From Daphnia pulex (Eukaryota; Arthropoda; Branchiopoda; Diplostraca; Daphniidae): DNA of 64,000 nucleotides. Below the pieces are notes generated by a model. The model had not been told where the DNA came from. It did not search any database and saw nothing but the letters and a program-made list of their open reading frames with translations. Positions 34,901 through 47,185 of the stretch are shown here, in pieces. The first letter of the stretch is position 1, and each line of letters begins with the position of its first letter. The stretch is taken from NCBI RefSeq assembly GCF_021134715.1, contig NC_060026.1:13507001-13571000 (forward strand), read 5' to 3'. The translations under genes were made by a program, and so were the position numbers.

Positions 34901-36549
34901 AAGAAAACGGCGTGGATATGACATTGATTTTGTGGTGGAAAACTAATCAGAGAATGACGAAGGCAGCAACCGATCGAGTTGACTGACGCCGAAGGTATCA
35001 TTGAACATTTTTATCGACAAAAGATTAGCTTCTGTGTGTGTTGTTTGGCCTTTTTTGATTTCCAGTTTATCTCTCTCTTCGGTCAATTGTGTTTGCCCTG
35101 GGTCCAACGCCTCCCTCCCTATCCCTTCTCAAGAATTTGGACTATTTCTACAGGGGGTTCAGCGTCCCTTTTGGAAAAATCAGTGCATTGAACTCTTTTT
35201 TGCTTACACAAACTTAATTGCTCGTTCTGGATGTGCATTCTCATGGCTGTCATCTCTTTCGCTGGATGTCAGCCTGATGGCTGCACACTTCTGCTCGAGC
35301 TGCAATCAATACCCACCAATCCCTTGCATGGCCCACCGTGTGTGTCACAGCAGTAAGGCCCTGACTCCTGGCAGTGCTGAAATCGCTCATGCAAGAGTGA
35401 TGTCACCCTCCTTGATTGGTGACTTAGCCACTGCGATCCAGGGCAATCAGTGGGGTGTGGTGGCCAATTGAGCCTGTTCGCAGCCATTCCCTTATCTTGT
35501 CTGACTTTTTATTTGTCCCCCCCCATTAAAGGTAATCCATACTTGGGCAATCTCCACCCTGCATTTTTACGATCGTGATGTTCGTCGTCTGTGCCATTGT
35601 GTATATGGCTCGCGACATGAGCTTATCGATCCATCACTGATAGCTTCGGAAAATCTGGTCACATTGTGGCCGGGCACACGATATGTGCATGTTTTTCTCA
35701 GAGATGGGAGGGAGCGATTTGACCAAAATACGGGTACACAATAAGAGTACCTGCTGTAGGTAGGACCCGTGATGGGACCTTATTCCACTCGGCCACCCAC
35801 GCCACCCTAACTACCCACCCACCCACCGGTCCACAACAACCACACATATACGAGCCTGCAACTACTACCACCTCCTTGTTTTTTTTTTTTTTTTAATTTA
35901 TTTCGGGTATAACGGGCAGTGGGGCTTTGGCCCGAATTCATCCGTGCGCAGTGGAACTTCCGGATGGCTCGAACTTGCAACATAAGTTTAGTGTGTAGCT
36001 TGTTGTTTTTTATGTTTCTTTTGTGAAAGAAAAACAACTACGTCACTGAATGGAGCTACAAAACAACTTTTTCCTATATTCCCCACATCACGATGTGGCC
36101 TTAGAGCTCACATGTCCAGCACATGTTTGGTTTTTTTCGGGGCCCTTATTCATTTTTTAAAAACCCACGTCCATTTTTTTTCGGGGGGTATTTTTTCTTA
36201 TTCGTTTACAGCGCGAAAAGATAAAAGAAAAGAAAAACCGCACAGTTTAACAGCTCCCCTGTCCTTCTGGGCTACCCGGCGGTGGTAAAGAATCGAAGAA
36301 GAACCAGACTGACCAGTTTTTTTTTAAACATTTTTATTTTTGTTCTTGTTGTGGGGATTCTGATGATGTGAAAAACTATTAACATATTTCTATCCGTTTT
36401 GTGTTAACAACAGGTTGACGTTTGTCTGGGGAGCTCCAGGAATTGCAACATTGGATAACAAAGAAGACTGTCAAATTTAAGCTCTATCGACTAGTGAAAA
36501 CTGAAACAGACAAAAGTTTTGAACGAGAAAAAGAAGAAGAAGCTCAGAG
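31903..36549. other. Long non-coding region upstream of spinophilin
   Basis: About 4.6 kb, AT-rich, with many homopolymer runs. It contains the upstream region of the phospholipase gene and, on the plus strand, the probable promoter and 5' leader of spinophilin: an acceptor ACAACAG at 36413 starts a leader segment running into the ATG at 36550. Around 35,000-35,700 base composition is more balanced and two moderately long plus-strand frames are open, but no family is recognised. Confidence 0.4.
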
Positions 36550-39500
36550 ATGTCATCGTCCGTTCGGGCCGAGTTTATGAGCCGGCCCGGTCGCCATGTT
36601 AACAATTCCGCCCTGCAACCACAACAACACGGTCAACATCGTGATAAGGTGAAAAGTTTGAATCGATTGGGGTTTTTATTTTGTTTAGTTTTTCTTTAAT
36701 GTCTAGTCCCCTTTACACACTTTCACTTTTCTTTAATTACAAAATTAAATCCCCCCAAAAAGAAGCGTCTGTGACGTCACACGACGCTTCGTGAAACCGT
36801 GAGGGGGTCTTGATCAAATCGAATCACACGGATGGCCTCTCTTTTCTCTGGATGTCGGCTGTCTCCCGTCCATGTTATATTCATTTGATGGATAACGAGC
36901 GCGTTGTAAAAGCGCAGGGAACTTTTTTTTCTTTTTATTTACACGCTCAGCTGCCGTGATTGGGCCATTGTTTACGCGCGGACCATTTTTGCGTTGTGTA
37001 TCCACGAATGTAAGAAGGAGACGCATTTTATGTTTTCTTTCCTATTGGACGGCGGCGGCGCCCTGACCTCAAAACCGTAACGCTTGACTTGAGTCAACGG
37101 ACGACGGTTGCCTAGTGGCGGTGTCGTCGCCAGGCGTCGCGGTCCACTTGGCATTGTCAAGAAACGCCTCGTTGAATTTTCAAAGAAGAAAAACAAATAA
37201 AAATAAAAGGACAAAGCTAAAATTTTTATTTTTGTAGATGGAAGAAAAGAAAAGATTCGGAATCAAACAGGAAACTTAAACGGAAAGTGGGCGGAGTTCA
37301 TTAATTCTTTTTTTATTTTCCTTCATGTAAATTTTGAAGTTTCTTTTTTTTTCTTTTCCTAATCGATAGAAAATGTAGACAATCTTTTCATTTTATTTCT
37401 AGTCTAGTCTCAGCTCTTCAAACAGAATCTCGTGGCTCCGATATTGACACATTCTTTGATAAAAGACTGTACATGTACCAGATCTGTGTGTGTTTCTGTC
37501 AATAGCCGCTGGGGGGAAAAAAAGATTAAAAGGACTCACGTGCGGTGGTGGGCTGGGGGGATGACTATCGGACGCTACGAAATCAACAGCAGTCGAACAT
37601 TCGTTCCGCCAACGAGATGGTGTTCGTGGTTGGTTTCTTTGTTCCAATCACCTTCGAGTGCTTCCATAGTTGGCCAACCTCCTCCTCAGACTACTCCTGG
37701 GAAGAGTTTCTCTTCCAACATCCAACTCGTCAGTCACCGTTGCCTCGGTCCAGCTGAACAGTCGACGATATTGCACACACGTGTTAGTTTTCTTTTATTC
37801 AACTTAAATCTACCGAAAATAAGTTTCAGTTTTTTTTCCTCTTATCTCTTGATTTTTCCTTTTGGAATAAATTATTGACATCTGGATCGTTGCGCAAGTC
37901 CGAATCTTTAGCTCCTTTGAGGCCCTTTCTTTTTATCGCTCTACTCCAGCTGGTTTTTATCACAGAACAAAATTTTTTTGCCCAGCTCCATGTTGGTGTA
38001 GTAGTAGCGGTGACGTGCCTCCCATTTACCGTACGTTGCCCTAATCTGTGGAATTCCAGACTTTGTGTGTGTTTGTTTTTTTAATATTTCTCCTTGCCTG
38101 GCCAGCCAGCAGGAGTTCTTGTGTGAAATCTAGTGGATATTTCGTGACTGCCGGATACTTTTTTTTTGTCTTATTTGTGATCGGCTTCGATAGTAATTAG
38201 TGTGTGATGTTTTGGCTTCATTGATTTTTTCCAAACAGGGACGGCCGCTTAGCCAGCACTCTAACGGTGAGGACGGCCAACAGTCTGCCACGGCCAAAAG
38301 TGTCGTCGGGGCCAAAGTCTCTCAGCTGGCCCATCTCTTTCAGAGCCGCTCCAAGGAAGCAGAGGCGGCCATTCCAATAGCGACGACAACAACAACCATT
38401 TCGCCCAGCGCCGCTGCGGTTCCTCCAGTGTCTCCGACCTCGTCCGTCCCCGCTCCGCCGACTGCTGCCGTCGTTGGCGGCCGCACGAAACCGTCCAGCC
38501 GCAGCGAAACCGACAAGGAAACAGCGGCCCATCAGGACGTAAATAATAGAACGAGGCGCAATTATGTCGTGAACGACTGGTGGAAAAACAACGTTATCTT
38601 TTATTATTTTATTTTGTCTGGTTCCAGGTTCCGACGCTGGGCCCAACTGTCGTGCGGACGGAGAGCCAGTTGGCCCGGTTCAACACGGCCAGAGCTTTGT
38701 TCGAAAAGCTGGGCTTTGACGACAAGAAGTCGGATCCAGGGTCCAATAAGGGCGTCGAGAAGAGTTTGAGCGGGCGGTCCAGCCGGGTGGGCAGCGAAAG
38801 TTCCAGGCATTCGCATTACTCGTCGCGTTCGCCTTCACCGTTGTCGACGGAGCGGCACCAATCGGCTCCCGGGATCCGGACGGGCCGCTCTCCGTCGCCC
38901 AGCGCGACGCCGGCGTCGGATCGCAACCGAGGCAGCTCGGTGGATGCGTTGCGCTCCACTCGGACGGAACGGAAGCCGCCGCCCACCAACGGCCACGAAC
39001 ACAAAATGGAAACGGTTCAAGTCCAGGTGGTCAACAAAGTGGCTATGCCTCCCAGCAAGCCCGAGCCGCCGGCCAAGACGGACAAGGCCCGAATCTCGAG
39101 CAAGGAGCTGATTGAGAAGCAGAAGAATTGGATCCAGCATTTCAAGGGCAGTTCCAAACCGGCACAGGTGCAGGTCCAGCAGAGTAAGCCGGCCTTGAAC
39201 CAGGAGGCCATCAACCGGATCAACAGCGAAAAGAAGGGTCCTTCGCCTCTTCCGGCCAATTCGCCCATCAGCAATGAGAAGGAGAAAGAAGCCTGGGTCA
39301 AGGAACGGGCTGGATTACTCTCCGGATGGATGGCCTCGCCAGCCGTACCCCTTCCAGTCTCACCTACGCCTCCTGCCAACAACGTCTCTGAGTCCAGCAA
39401 AGAGAGCTCCTATTTCCTATCGGCCCGCCAACGCTTCGAGGCTCAGACCAAGTTGACGGAACGGGTCACCACCACCAGTATTTCTAGCACCACCACCACT

Positions 39501-42500
39501 TCGTCCAACCGGATACTGAACCAGTCGGCGGATAATCTCAATGAATCCTTTGAAATCCGGAGTAACAGCAGCAACAGTTCGCAGTCTGTCCGTACGGTGG
39601 AACTCAACGAGACGACCAGCCTCAACAAATCGTTCCGCTCGACGACGTCCGCCGAAACGCCAATTCCTTCCGTCGAGCTGGATAAGGAGGAGGAGGAGGA
39701 GGATTGCAGCCGGAAAAATGGCGTCGGCGGAAGCGATTTGCTCAGCACGGACAGCGGCATCGTTGTCCTTGCCGTTGAAAACGTGACGACCGAGAAGGTG
39801 ATCGAAGAAGCGCTGGACCGGATCGACTGTGAGAATCCCGTCTCTCCTCCACCTGCTTCCGTTCCTGCTGGCCAGGTTTCGTCTTCCCATCAGTCTGAGA
39901 AGGCGGCCTCGCTCAACAGCAGCCTCCAGGAAAACGAGGAGGTTTTCTACGACAATTCGGTGACCAGCGCCCGTTTCGACGAGTGGCAATTGCGTACGCC
40001 CACCCAGCTGGACGACTCGCCCGTCTTCAAGAGCGCCACTTTGGACTTCGACGCTCTCGTCTCGGACGGAGACGAAGCCAAGCAGCTGGAGCCCGACGAC
40101 GAGGAACTCTTCCGCACCAGTTCCGAAATGTCGGAAACGGATCTGTCGCCGCTCAGCAGTCCTCCGCCGGAATTCTGCAAAGAGCCAGTCAGTCCAGCAC
40201 CTCCTCCCAGTACGTATTTATTTATTTTTTTATTTGTTTTTCCATCCAGCGGATTAATTTTTTTGGATTTTTCAATTGTTCCAGTCATCGTTCAAACGAA
40301 CAATGTTGAGGATGACTTTGAGGAGCCCGCCGCGCCCATCATTCTGGCGCCGACGGTTGTTGAAGGCACCAATCGTTACGTTCTCCAGCTGGAAGGTTTC
40401 TCCGACATGCTGGAATCTTCCGACGACACTGCCGTCGACAGCCTGGAGCCGGAGCTGGTGGAAATCGCCAGCACCCACGACCAATCGCATCCCGAATTGG
40501 AACTAGACGAGATTCAAATGTCACCGGCCATGGAACAGGAAGTCACGGTCGTTGTCATGCCCACCATTCCGCCCAATCAAGCGGCGGCGGAAGTGGATGA
40601 GCCAGCTGCGGAGGAAGAGAGCGAGATCTACCTCCGGCGGCCGCAGTTCCGCGTCGACGTGGAATCGTCGGATGTCGAATGCGATTCCGACGAACTTTTA
40701 ATGACATCCGAAGAGGCCGACAGTCTCCTGAGTTCCAGGTAAATGAACTACGACTCGCTAAACAATTTTTAATTGCCCGAAATTATTCCGGCTGGGTTTT
40801 TTTTTTGGCTTCCACCACTGCGGTCCTCCCTGTGTTTTGTTTTTGTTGTTGTTGGCAATGGCCCGAATCTTCTTTTCTATTTGTAGCCTCTCCTTATATG
40901 TTTTTGGCATTAGCCTTTTTTTGATTTTTTTTTACAAGTCGTCAATTTTTATCTTTTAACCTACTTATTTTTTTATTGTATTTTTCCTGTCGCTCCTGCC
41001 TCTCTCCCACCACGCAACGCTGCACGTTATTTCTGTACACACACACTGGAACTCTGGCCTTCCTATTCCGCACATTCATCGTGGCGCACGCTCTTCCTTT
41101 TTCCGTTTAATTATTTCCACTTTTATTTATTTTTTTTTTTTCATTTTTGTAATTCAATTAAAAACTTGGCATCTCGCAGAATTTTGGAAAAACGTGTCAA
41201 GTGAGTTGTTGTTCCAGGAATTTTTATTTTTTATTTTTGTTGTTGTTGTTGTTTTTCGCCTCGACTCCCGCGTGAAATGACTCACATGTTGTTTTGCATT
41301 CCACTTTAGATCGGGGCAGACGGCGACCAACGCCCATGAAGGCGAGTCCATCTCCTTAGAGCCGGACAGTCTGGAACCGGCGCCCATCAGCGCCGGTGGC
41401 AACAGCGGCAAATTGTTGAACGCCAATCAGCCGACGACGACGATGGGCAACGTCAAGAGCAAATCGACGCTGGAAGATATCGACGAAGTGTCGGTGACCA
41501 ATGTGACTGTCGCCGTGGCTGGCCCTTCCATTTTGGATCAGATGGCCGAAGACGTGCCCTGGGCCGACGACGATTCGTGGCAGGCCACCAACCAGCCGGA
41601 CACGCCAATCCGCCAGGATGAAACGGACAAATCGGTGGCCCCAGTTGAGGATTCGTCCATGACGGGACCTTTCGTCGACGAAGATGGCGTCCACTACCTC
41701 CACGACGGCCATTATTGGCTGGAAATGCCCGGATTACCACCGGCCGAAGAGACTCCTGTGCCTCTGATCATCACCAACGGCGAACCTGAGCCCAGGAGCC
41801 GAAACATTCGTGTCCGTTTCACCACCGATCCCATCCGAGGTGCGTTTTCGTGATTCATCCTGGAACGTGTCCAGTGTCTTGCCCATTTTGCAACGTTTTG
41901 AAATTTCTATTCTTGTCCCGTTTGTTTTTTTGACGCTTGCACAGTCTACAGCACATTCTCCGTCAACGATTACGACCGGCGTAATGAAGACGTTGACCCA
42001 GTTGCCGCATCGGCCGAGTACGAGCTGGAGAAACGGGTGGAAAAGATGGACGTTTTCCCCGTCGAACTGATCAAGGGCCCCGAAGGATTGGGATTGAGCA
42101 TCATCGGAATGGGCGTGGGTGCCGACGCTGGACTGGAGAAGCTCGGCATCTTTGTCAAGACGATCACGGACGGAGGAGCCGCGGCCCGCGACGGCCTCAT
42201 CCAGGTCAACGACCAAATTATTCAGGTGGACGGCCAGTCGCTGGTCGGAGTGACTCAGGCTTACGCCGCTTCCGTCCTACGCAATACTTCCGGTCTAGTC
42301 CAGTTTCTCATTGGACGCGAGAATGATCCCCAGAACAGCGAAGTGGCCCAACTCATCCGCCAATCCGTCCAGGTGAAATTTTTTAAAAATTTTGATATTC
42401 CAGTTTGAATTTTATCAATTCCATTTAATCTCTCCCAGGCTGACCGTGAACGTGAAGATCGTCGTCGGGCCATGGAAGCCGAGTTGACACGTCATTTCAT

Positions 42501-45439
42501 GAACAACGTGGCGGAAGAGCCTGACATGAGTTCTGGCGCCGGGCCACCGCCTTACGTAAGCGCCCCGCCATCTTATCACAGCAGCAATAGCGCCCCAGCA
42601 TCTCTAGCGTCCAGCCATCCCGCACCAGCCTCGCCGGAAGCGAGCTTAGCTGTTGGTACCAATTCCATCCCAGGCGTCCTCAACGCCCAGGAGGAAAGTG
42701 TCCAGGTTCTTCAACAAAAGCTCAAAGAGGTTCAAAATGAATTTTTAATTTATTGAAATCAAATTCAAATTTCCCGCACTTTCACCAAACGAAACAAAAA
42801 CAGTTCCCCCTTCAAACACGCCCCCTTTTTCTTACAATTATGTCTATTTAATTTATTGCCATGTGAATGACGCAGGCCGTGACCCGCTCCGTCAAAGCAG
42901 AAAGTGAACTGCTCAGCTTGAAAAAGCGGGTAAGGAACCATACCAAAGATAGTGGTAGAAATAGATAGACCGGACAAGAAAAGTTAAAAATTGAGACTTT
43001 TTTATCGTGGCCTTCGTTGGCTCTTAACAAACCACAAGGCCCTACGCGACGCACTTCCCTCCCTCCTTTTGTTGTTGTTGTTGTTGTGTGACGCTGATTT
43101 GGACTGCGGCATGATCTCAACAACACTCAAGACGTTTTTGACACAGACAGCACTTGTTTTAAATTCCGGAATCGGTCATTTTTTCGCGGGATTTTTTATT
43201 TATCAATTTGGTCTTTTTCCAGCTTACGGAATTGGAGGCCAACAGCCGACACCAGGAAGCCGAGTCCAGCAGTAACGTCCGAGAATACGAGCGAGCCTTG
43301 TCCGGTGTCCAGCAGGAAGTCACTGCCTACCAAACGGTCCTGGCCCAAACTCAGGTTGGTGGATGTTTTGTTCAACCATTGAAATGATTCCAGTGAAATG
43401 AATTGAACATTTGATTGATGAACACAGACCCAGTACAGCTCACTGGAGGATAAATACAACAAGGCCAAGCAGATGATCCGGGGGATGCAGGAGCGGGAGC
43501 GAGAAGTGCTGCTGAAGGTGCGGCATCGTGAGGCCGGCTTCCACACGCTCCTCCAGGCCCTGCAGCATCGCATGCAGCTACTGGAACTTCATTTGGTTGA
43601 AGCCCAGAGAGCCGCCGGTTTGCCCGTCTCCATCCCACCTCCTCCGCCCAATCTGGGCGGACTCCTCTCTGTCGGATTTGTCGAAACTTCGCTGAGTGAC
43701 GTCACAGACTTGTCCATCCTTGACAGCAGCCAGGCAGACTCGTCCCTGGCCGTCGAGCTCAAGGAAGAGCTGGACAGGGTAAGTCATCCATTGGAAATCG
43801 TTTCCCTCCCCTTTAATGCAAATTTTTATTGAAAATTGTTGAAAATGTAGGTCATTCCTCCTCACGAGCCGCTGGACACATCAGCCGCCCGTGGACGGGC
43901 CGAATTGGCTTCCCGTGGTGGCATGGCCCTGCGTCAGTCACCGTCCCAGGGACTCATCCGCCGATCCGGCTTGGGTGGAGGAGGCGCCAGCATGTCGTCA
44001 ACGTCGTCTTTGGAACACAGTTTCATCGAAGAATCGTCGCGACTGGAAGTGGATTCGATGACGGAATCGACGGGCCACGACCGCTCGCAAGAATCCATCC
44101 AGTTCCACGAAGCTTTTTTTGCTTCCGCCTCCTCTACGACGACCAGCGCTGGTCGATCGGCCGTCACCAGTCGATCCCAACAGCAAGTCCAGCAAGTCTA
44201 CTCGACCAGCTCTCAGCAACAACAACAATACTACCAACAACAACAACAGCAGCTACAACAGGAGGCCACCCAGCAGCTCCAGCAGCAGCAGCTTTTACAG
44301 ATGCAGCAAATTCAACAGCAACAAGCCCAGCAACAAGCCCAACAACAAGCCCAACAACAAGCCCAACAACAAGCCCAACAACAAGCCCAACAACAAGCCC
44401 AACTTCAGCAACAGCAACAACTCCAACTTCAACAACAACAACAACAACAGCGTCACTACCACCACTCTGCCACCGTATCGTCCGTCAAGGCTGAAGAGCT
44501 GCACCAGTCGACGACGACGTACTACCAGCAGCACGAGCACCAACATTTCACGACAACGAATAGCAGCGCCAATAGCGGCGGTTACGTCAACGTCCAGCAA
44601 CAACAACAACACTCCCAACCGCCTCGTTCACTGCCACAACAACAACACGTCAACGAGCAACTGAAGCAGCTGCTGGCCGAGCGGGAATTCTTGAGGGAAC
44701 ATTCCAACGTCAACTCTGGCGGAGGAGAACCTCCGGTTGTTCCCAGTCGACTCCAGCCGGCCACTTCGTCCAACCGCAGTATGGGTCGATCGGTAGCGCC
44801 GGAACAGCAGAGGCCCGTCCCACCGCCCCATCAACCACCCAACGTTTTTTATCCGGTCGGCAGTTCGGTACAAGACGGTCGGCCCGCCGCCCTGGACTCC
44901 CAGATGAGGGGCTCCATGCGCTCGAATCCGACCAGCGCGGCCGTCACTCCGGACGGCGGAGTGGTACGGAGTAACAGCGCCAGTGGGATGACGGACTCGC
45001 TGACGTCGTCGATCGTGTCGATCTCGTCCAACTCATCGTCGCACACTCCGTTCCAGCAGTCGCCCGTCTCGGACTGGAACGTGGAACACGTCGGCAATTG
45101 GCTGCGATCCATCGGTACGTTGAATTACTAAAAAAAAGCCGAGCCAATTTGGATTTTGATTGTGTCGCATTTGCCCCTCCCCAAACAGGATTGGAGACGT
45201 ACGTTGTCCATTTCGCGGCCAACGGAGTGCGCGGCGAAGAGTTGTTGACGATGGAGTCGCCCCGGATCAAGTTACTAGTGCCGCAGGCGGCCGAAAGGGC
45301 CCGACTCAAGCACCGACTCAAGGAGCTCCGAGCGGCTGCCGACAAAGACAAACGCAACCGCGAACGGGAGCGCAAGGAAAGGGAAAAACTCCAGCGCAAA
45401 GCGGAGAAATTGGCCGAGAAAGCGTCCAGGAAAAAGTGA
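36550..45439 (+). CDS. Spn: Neurabin/spinophilin, PP1-targeting actin scaffold
   Basis: Thirteen exons: 36550-36648, 38239-38538, 38628-40209, 40285-40738, 41180-41200, 41310-41839, 41945-42372, 42439-42729, 42876-42929, 43223-43354, 43428-43778, 43851-45114, 45189-45439; 1,918 residues. The N-terminal half is disordered and Ser/Pro-rich, with the family block [20 protein letters not shown]. The PP1-docking motif RVRF lies at about 986-989, followed by [18 protein letters not shown]. The PDZ domain (about 1033-1120) has [20 protein letters not shown] and [16 protein letters not shown]. Coiled coils and a polyglutamine region follow, then a SAM domain ([29 protein letters not shown]) and a Lys/Glu-rich tail. 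The protein anchors protein phosphatase 1 to actin at synapses and cell junctions. The first intron is 1.6 kb; the 21-base exon 5 can be skipped in frame. Confidence 0.93.
41180..41200 (+). other. 21-base in-frame microexon of spinophilin
   Basis: CGCAG| acceptor and CAA|GTGAGT donor bracket 21 bases that add ILEKRVK. Both flanking junctions are phase 2, so inclusion and skipping both keep the frame. The neighbouring exons end CCAG|GTAAAT and begin CTTTAG|A. Confidence 0.75.
44316..44399 (+). repeat. 12-bp tandem repeat coding Gln-Gln-Gln-Ala
   Basis: Seven consecutive copies of CAACAACAAGCC (CAG for the first CAA in two copies) inside a longer CAA/CAG-rich tract of spinophilin exon 12. It encodes seven QQQA units within a polyglutamine region. 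Confidence 0.95.
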
Positions 45440-46200
45440 AAACGTCTTGGAGTTTTTTTACTTGACTTTGATTGGCAACTGACCAAAAAAACAACAACAA
45501 TTCTGATGGATGAAAAAGAAAGCGAAATATTATTATTGCATTCCAGCCCAACACCCAATTATTATTTTTTTTTCAATTAGATTTAAACAAAATTTGATGG
45601 GGCGGCAGCTGCCACTATTTTATTTAAAATTTCGTAATTTCTGCTTTAATTATTCGTCCCTATTATTTTGTTATTTGTAAGATTTTTTTTTTCTTTTGAA
45701 TGTCAACTTTTTTCCTTTCGTCTGTTTTTAAAATTGAAGTGATTTTCGATGGATGTAGTGGAATGAATCAAATGTTTGTCCAAAATTTTTGCTAGCGAGA
45801 TTATTGTCTTGATCTCCGCCTACTTTTTAAAAAACTAGATTGGTGTGTGCTCCTCCCACTCACCTTATCACGTGCAAATAACTTGTATAGTGTCAATTTG
45901 TTTCTCGTCTTTGTTTCGCTATTATTTTTCTTCATTTCTTTCTATCTCTCTTAATGAGTTTGTGTATAACAGACTGGAATTGAACCCGGAAGAGATTCTC
46001 TTTCTGCAATTTACTTGACTCGACTCGTTCAAGATCAAAACCCGGATGAGTTTATTTTGTTTTCAACTCGACTTTGAAATTTATTTAATTTCTTTTTTTT
46101 TTTTTTCGTATGTGCGCTCTCTCTACCCTTTTTTGTGTGTGGTTTCGATGAATTAGCCGGCGCTCCGTTTGTTATTTTGTCGATGATGGATATATTCCTG

Positions 46201-46218
46201 CTCTCTCTCTCTCTCTCT
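46201..46218. repeat. (CT)9 microsatellite
   Basis: Nine perfect CT units in the spinophilin 3' UTR. Confidence 0.95.
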
Positions 46219-46304
46219 ATCCCACCCCCAAACTGTTTGTCTCTTCAACTCTTGAAATGAAATGAAAGAACAATTGTACAATTGGCATTCAGTGACGTTG
46301 TAAT

Positions 46305-46310
46305 AATAAA
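46305..46310 (+). terminator. Poly(A) signal of spinophilin
   Basis: AATAAA about 870 bp after the stop codon; the first good signal in a region preceded by long T-rich 3' UTR sequence. Confidence 0.5.
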
Positions 46311-47185
46311 TGAAAAGGGTATTTTATCCGTCACCGTTTTTTCATTCTAGAGGCCAATGTTCACTCGATTTAAATATAGTTGCGGCTGCTGCTAACAGAT
46401 GGCGTTTTACTAGCAGACGACTGGAATACCAGTTTTTTGGTAACAATTTGATTGTTTGCTCTGTTGTCCTGTTGATTGTGATTTGTTAAGTGTACAGAAT
46501 GAAGGTGAGTGAACGGTTGAACACGCTGTTGATTATGTGAAGCCAATTTGTCATTCATATCTATTTTTGAATTAGAATCTGCAATCCTATTGTGGACCAA
46601 ATCATCTTTAGCTCATCCTTAAATTCATCTACAGTTGTTCTTCATCAGCAACTTTCGTGTCTTCTCGTTCTCGGTGTGTCAAAGTAGTAAGTTTTTAATC
46701 TAATTTCTTTTAAAGCTGAAATGATTCGTTCTCGTGGTATGAGTGGAATGAACGAGTTAGTTTTGCATATATTTTGCAATATCTTTTTTGCTTTGTCAAG
46801 TGGACATGTTGGGGATCTGGCCACGATCTGGCAATCAAAATGAGTTTTTTAATGTCCTTTTTTATAAATATTTTCATACAGATTTATGTTTAGTGAATGC
46901 GCACTATAGTGTGCATGTAACCGTGAACATTTTCTTGAAATATTCGAATCCGTTAACGAATTAGACGAGAATGAATTTTCTCCTATTTCCATTCCGTTTT
47001 TATTTGTCGCGTGTACATTTTCGTAGATACAAACTTCAAAATTGGTTAGTGTATTCACAAAATCTTATTGCAGACACAGTCAAATTTTTGTGAAGAAATC
47101 CCCACCCCTTAATGGATTAGAATCGAAAGAATTCTTTTGCCATTCCCCCTTGCATTACCCAATGAAAATTTTTTCCCCAAAAACC

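Larger units (their letters stand above)
45440..47185. other. Spinophilin 3' UTR and spacer
   Basis: Long AT-rich 3' UTR of spinophilin up to about 46,330, then a spacer to the convergent C1q gene. No supported exon. Confidence 0.45.
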
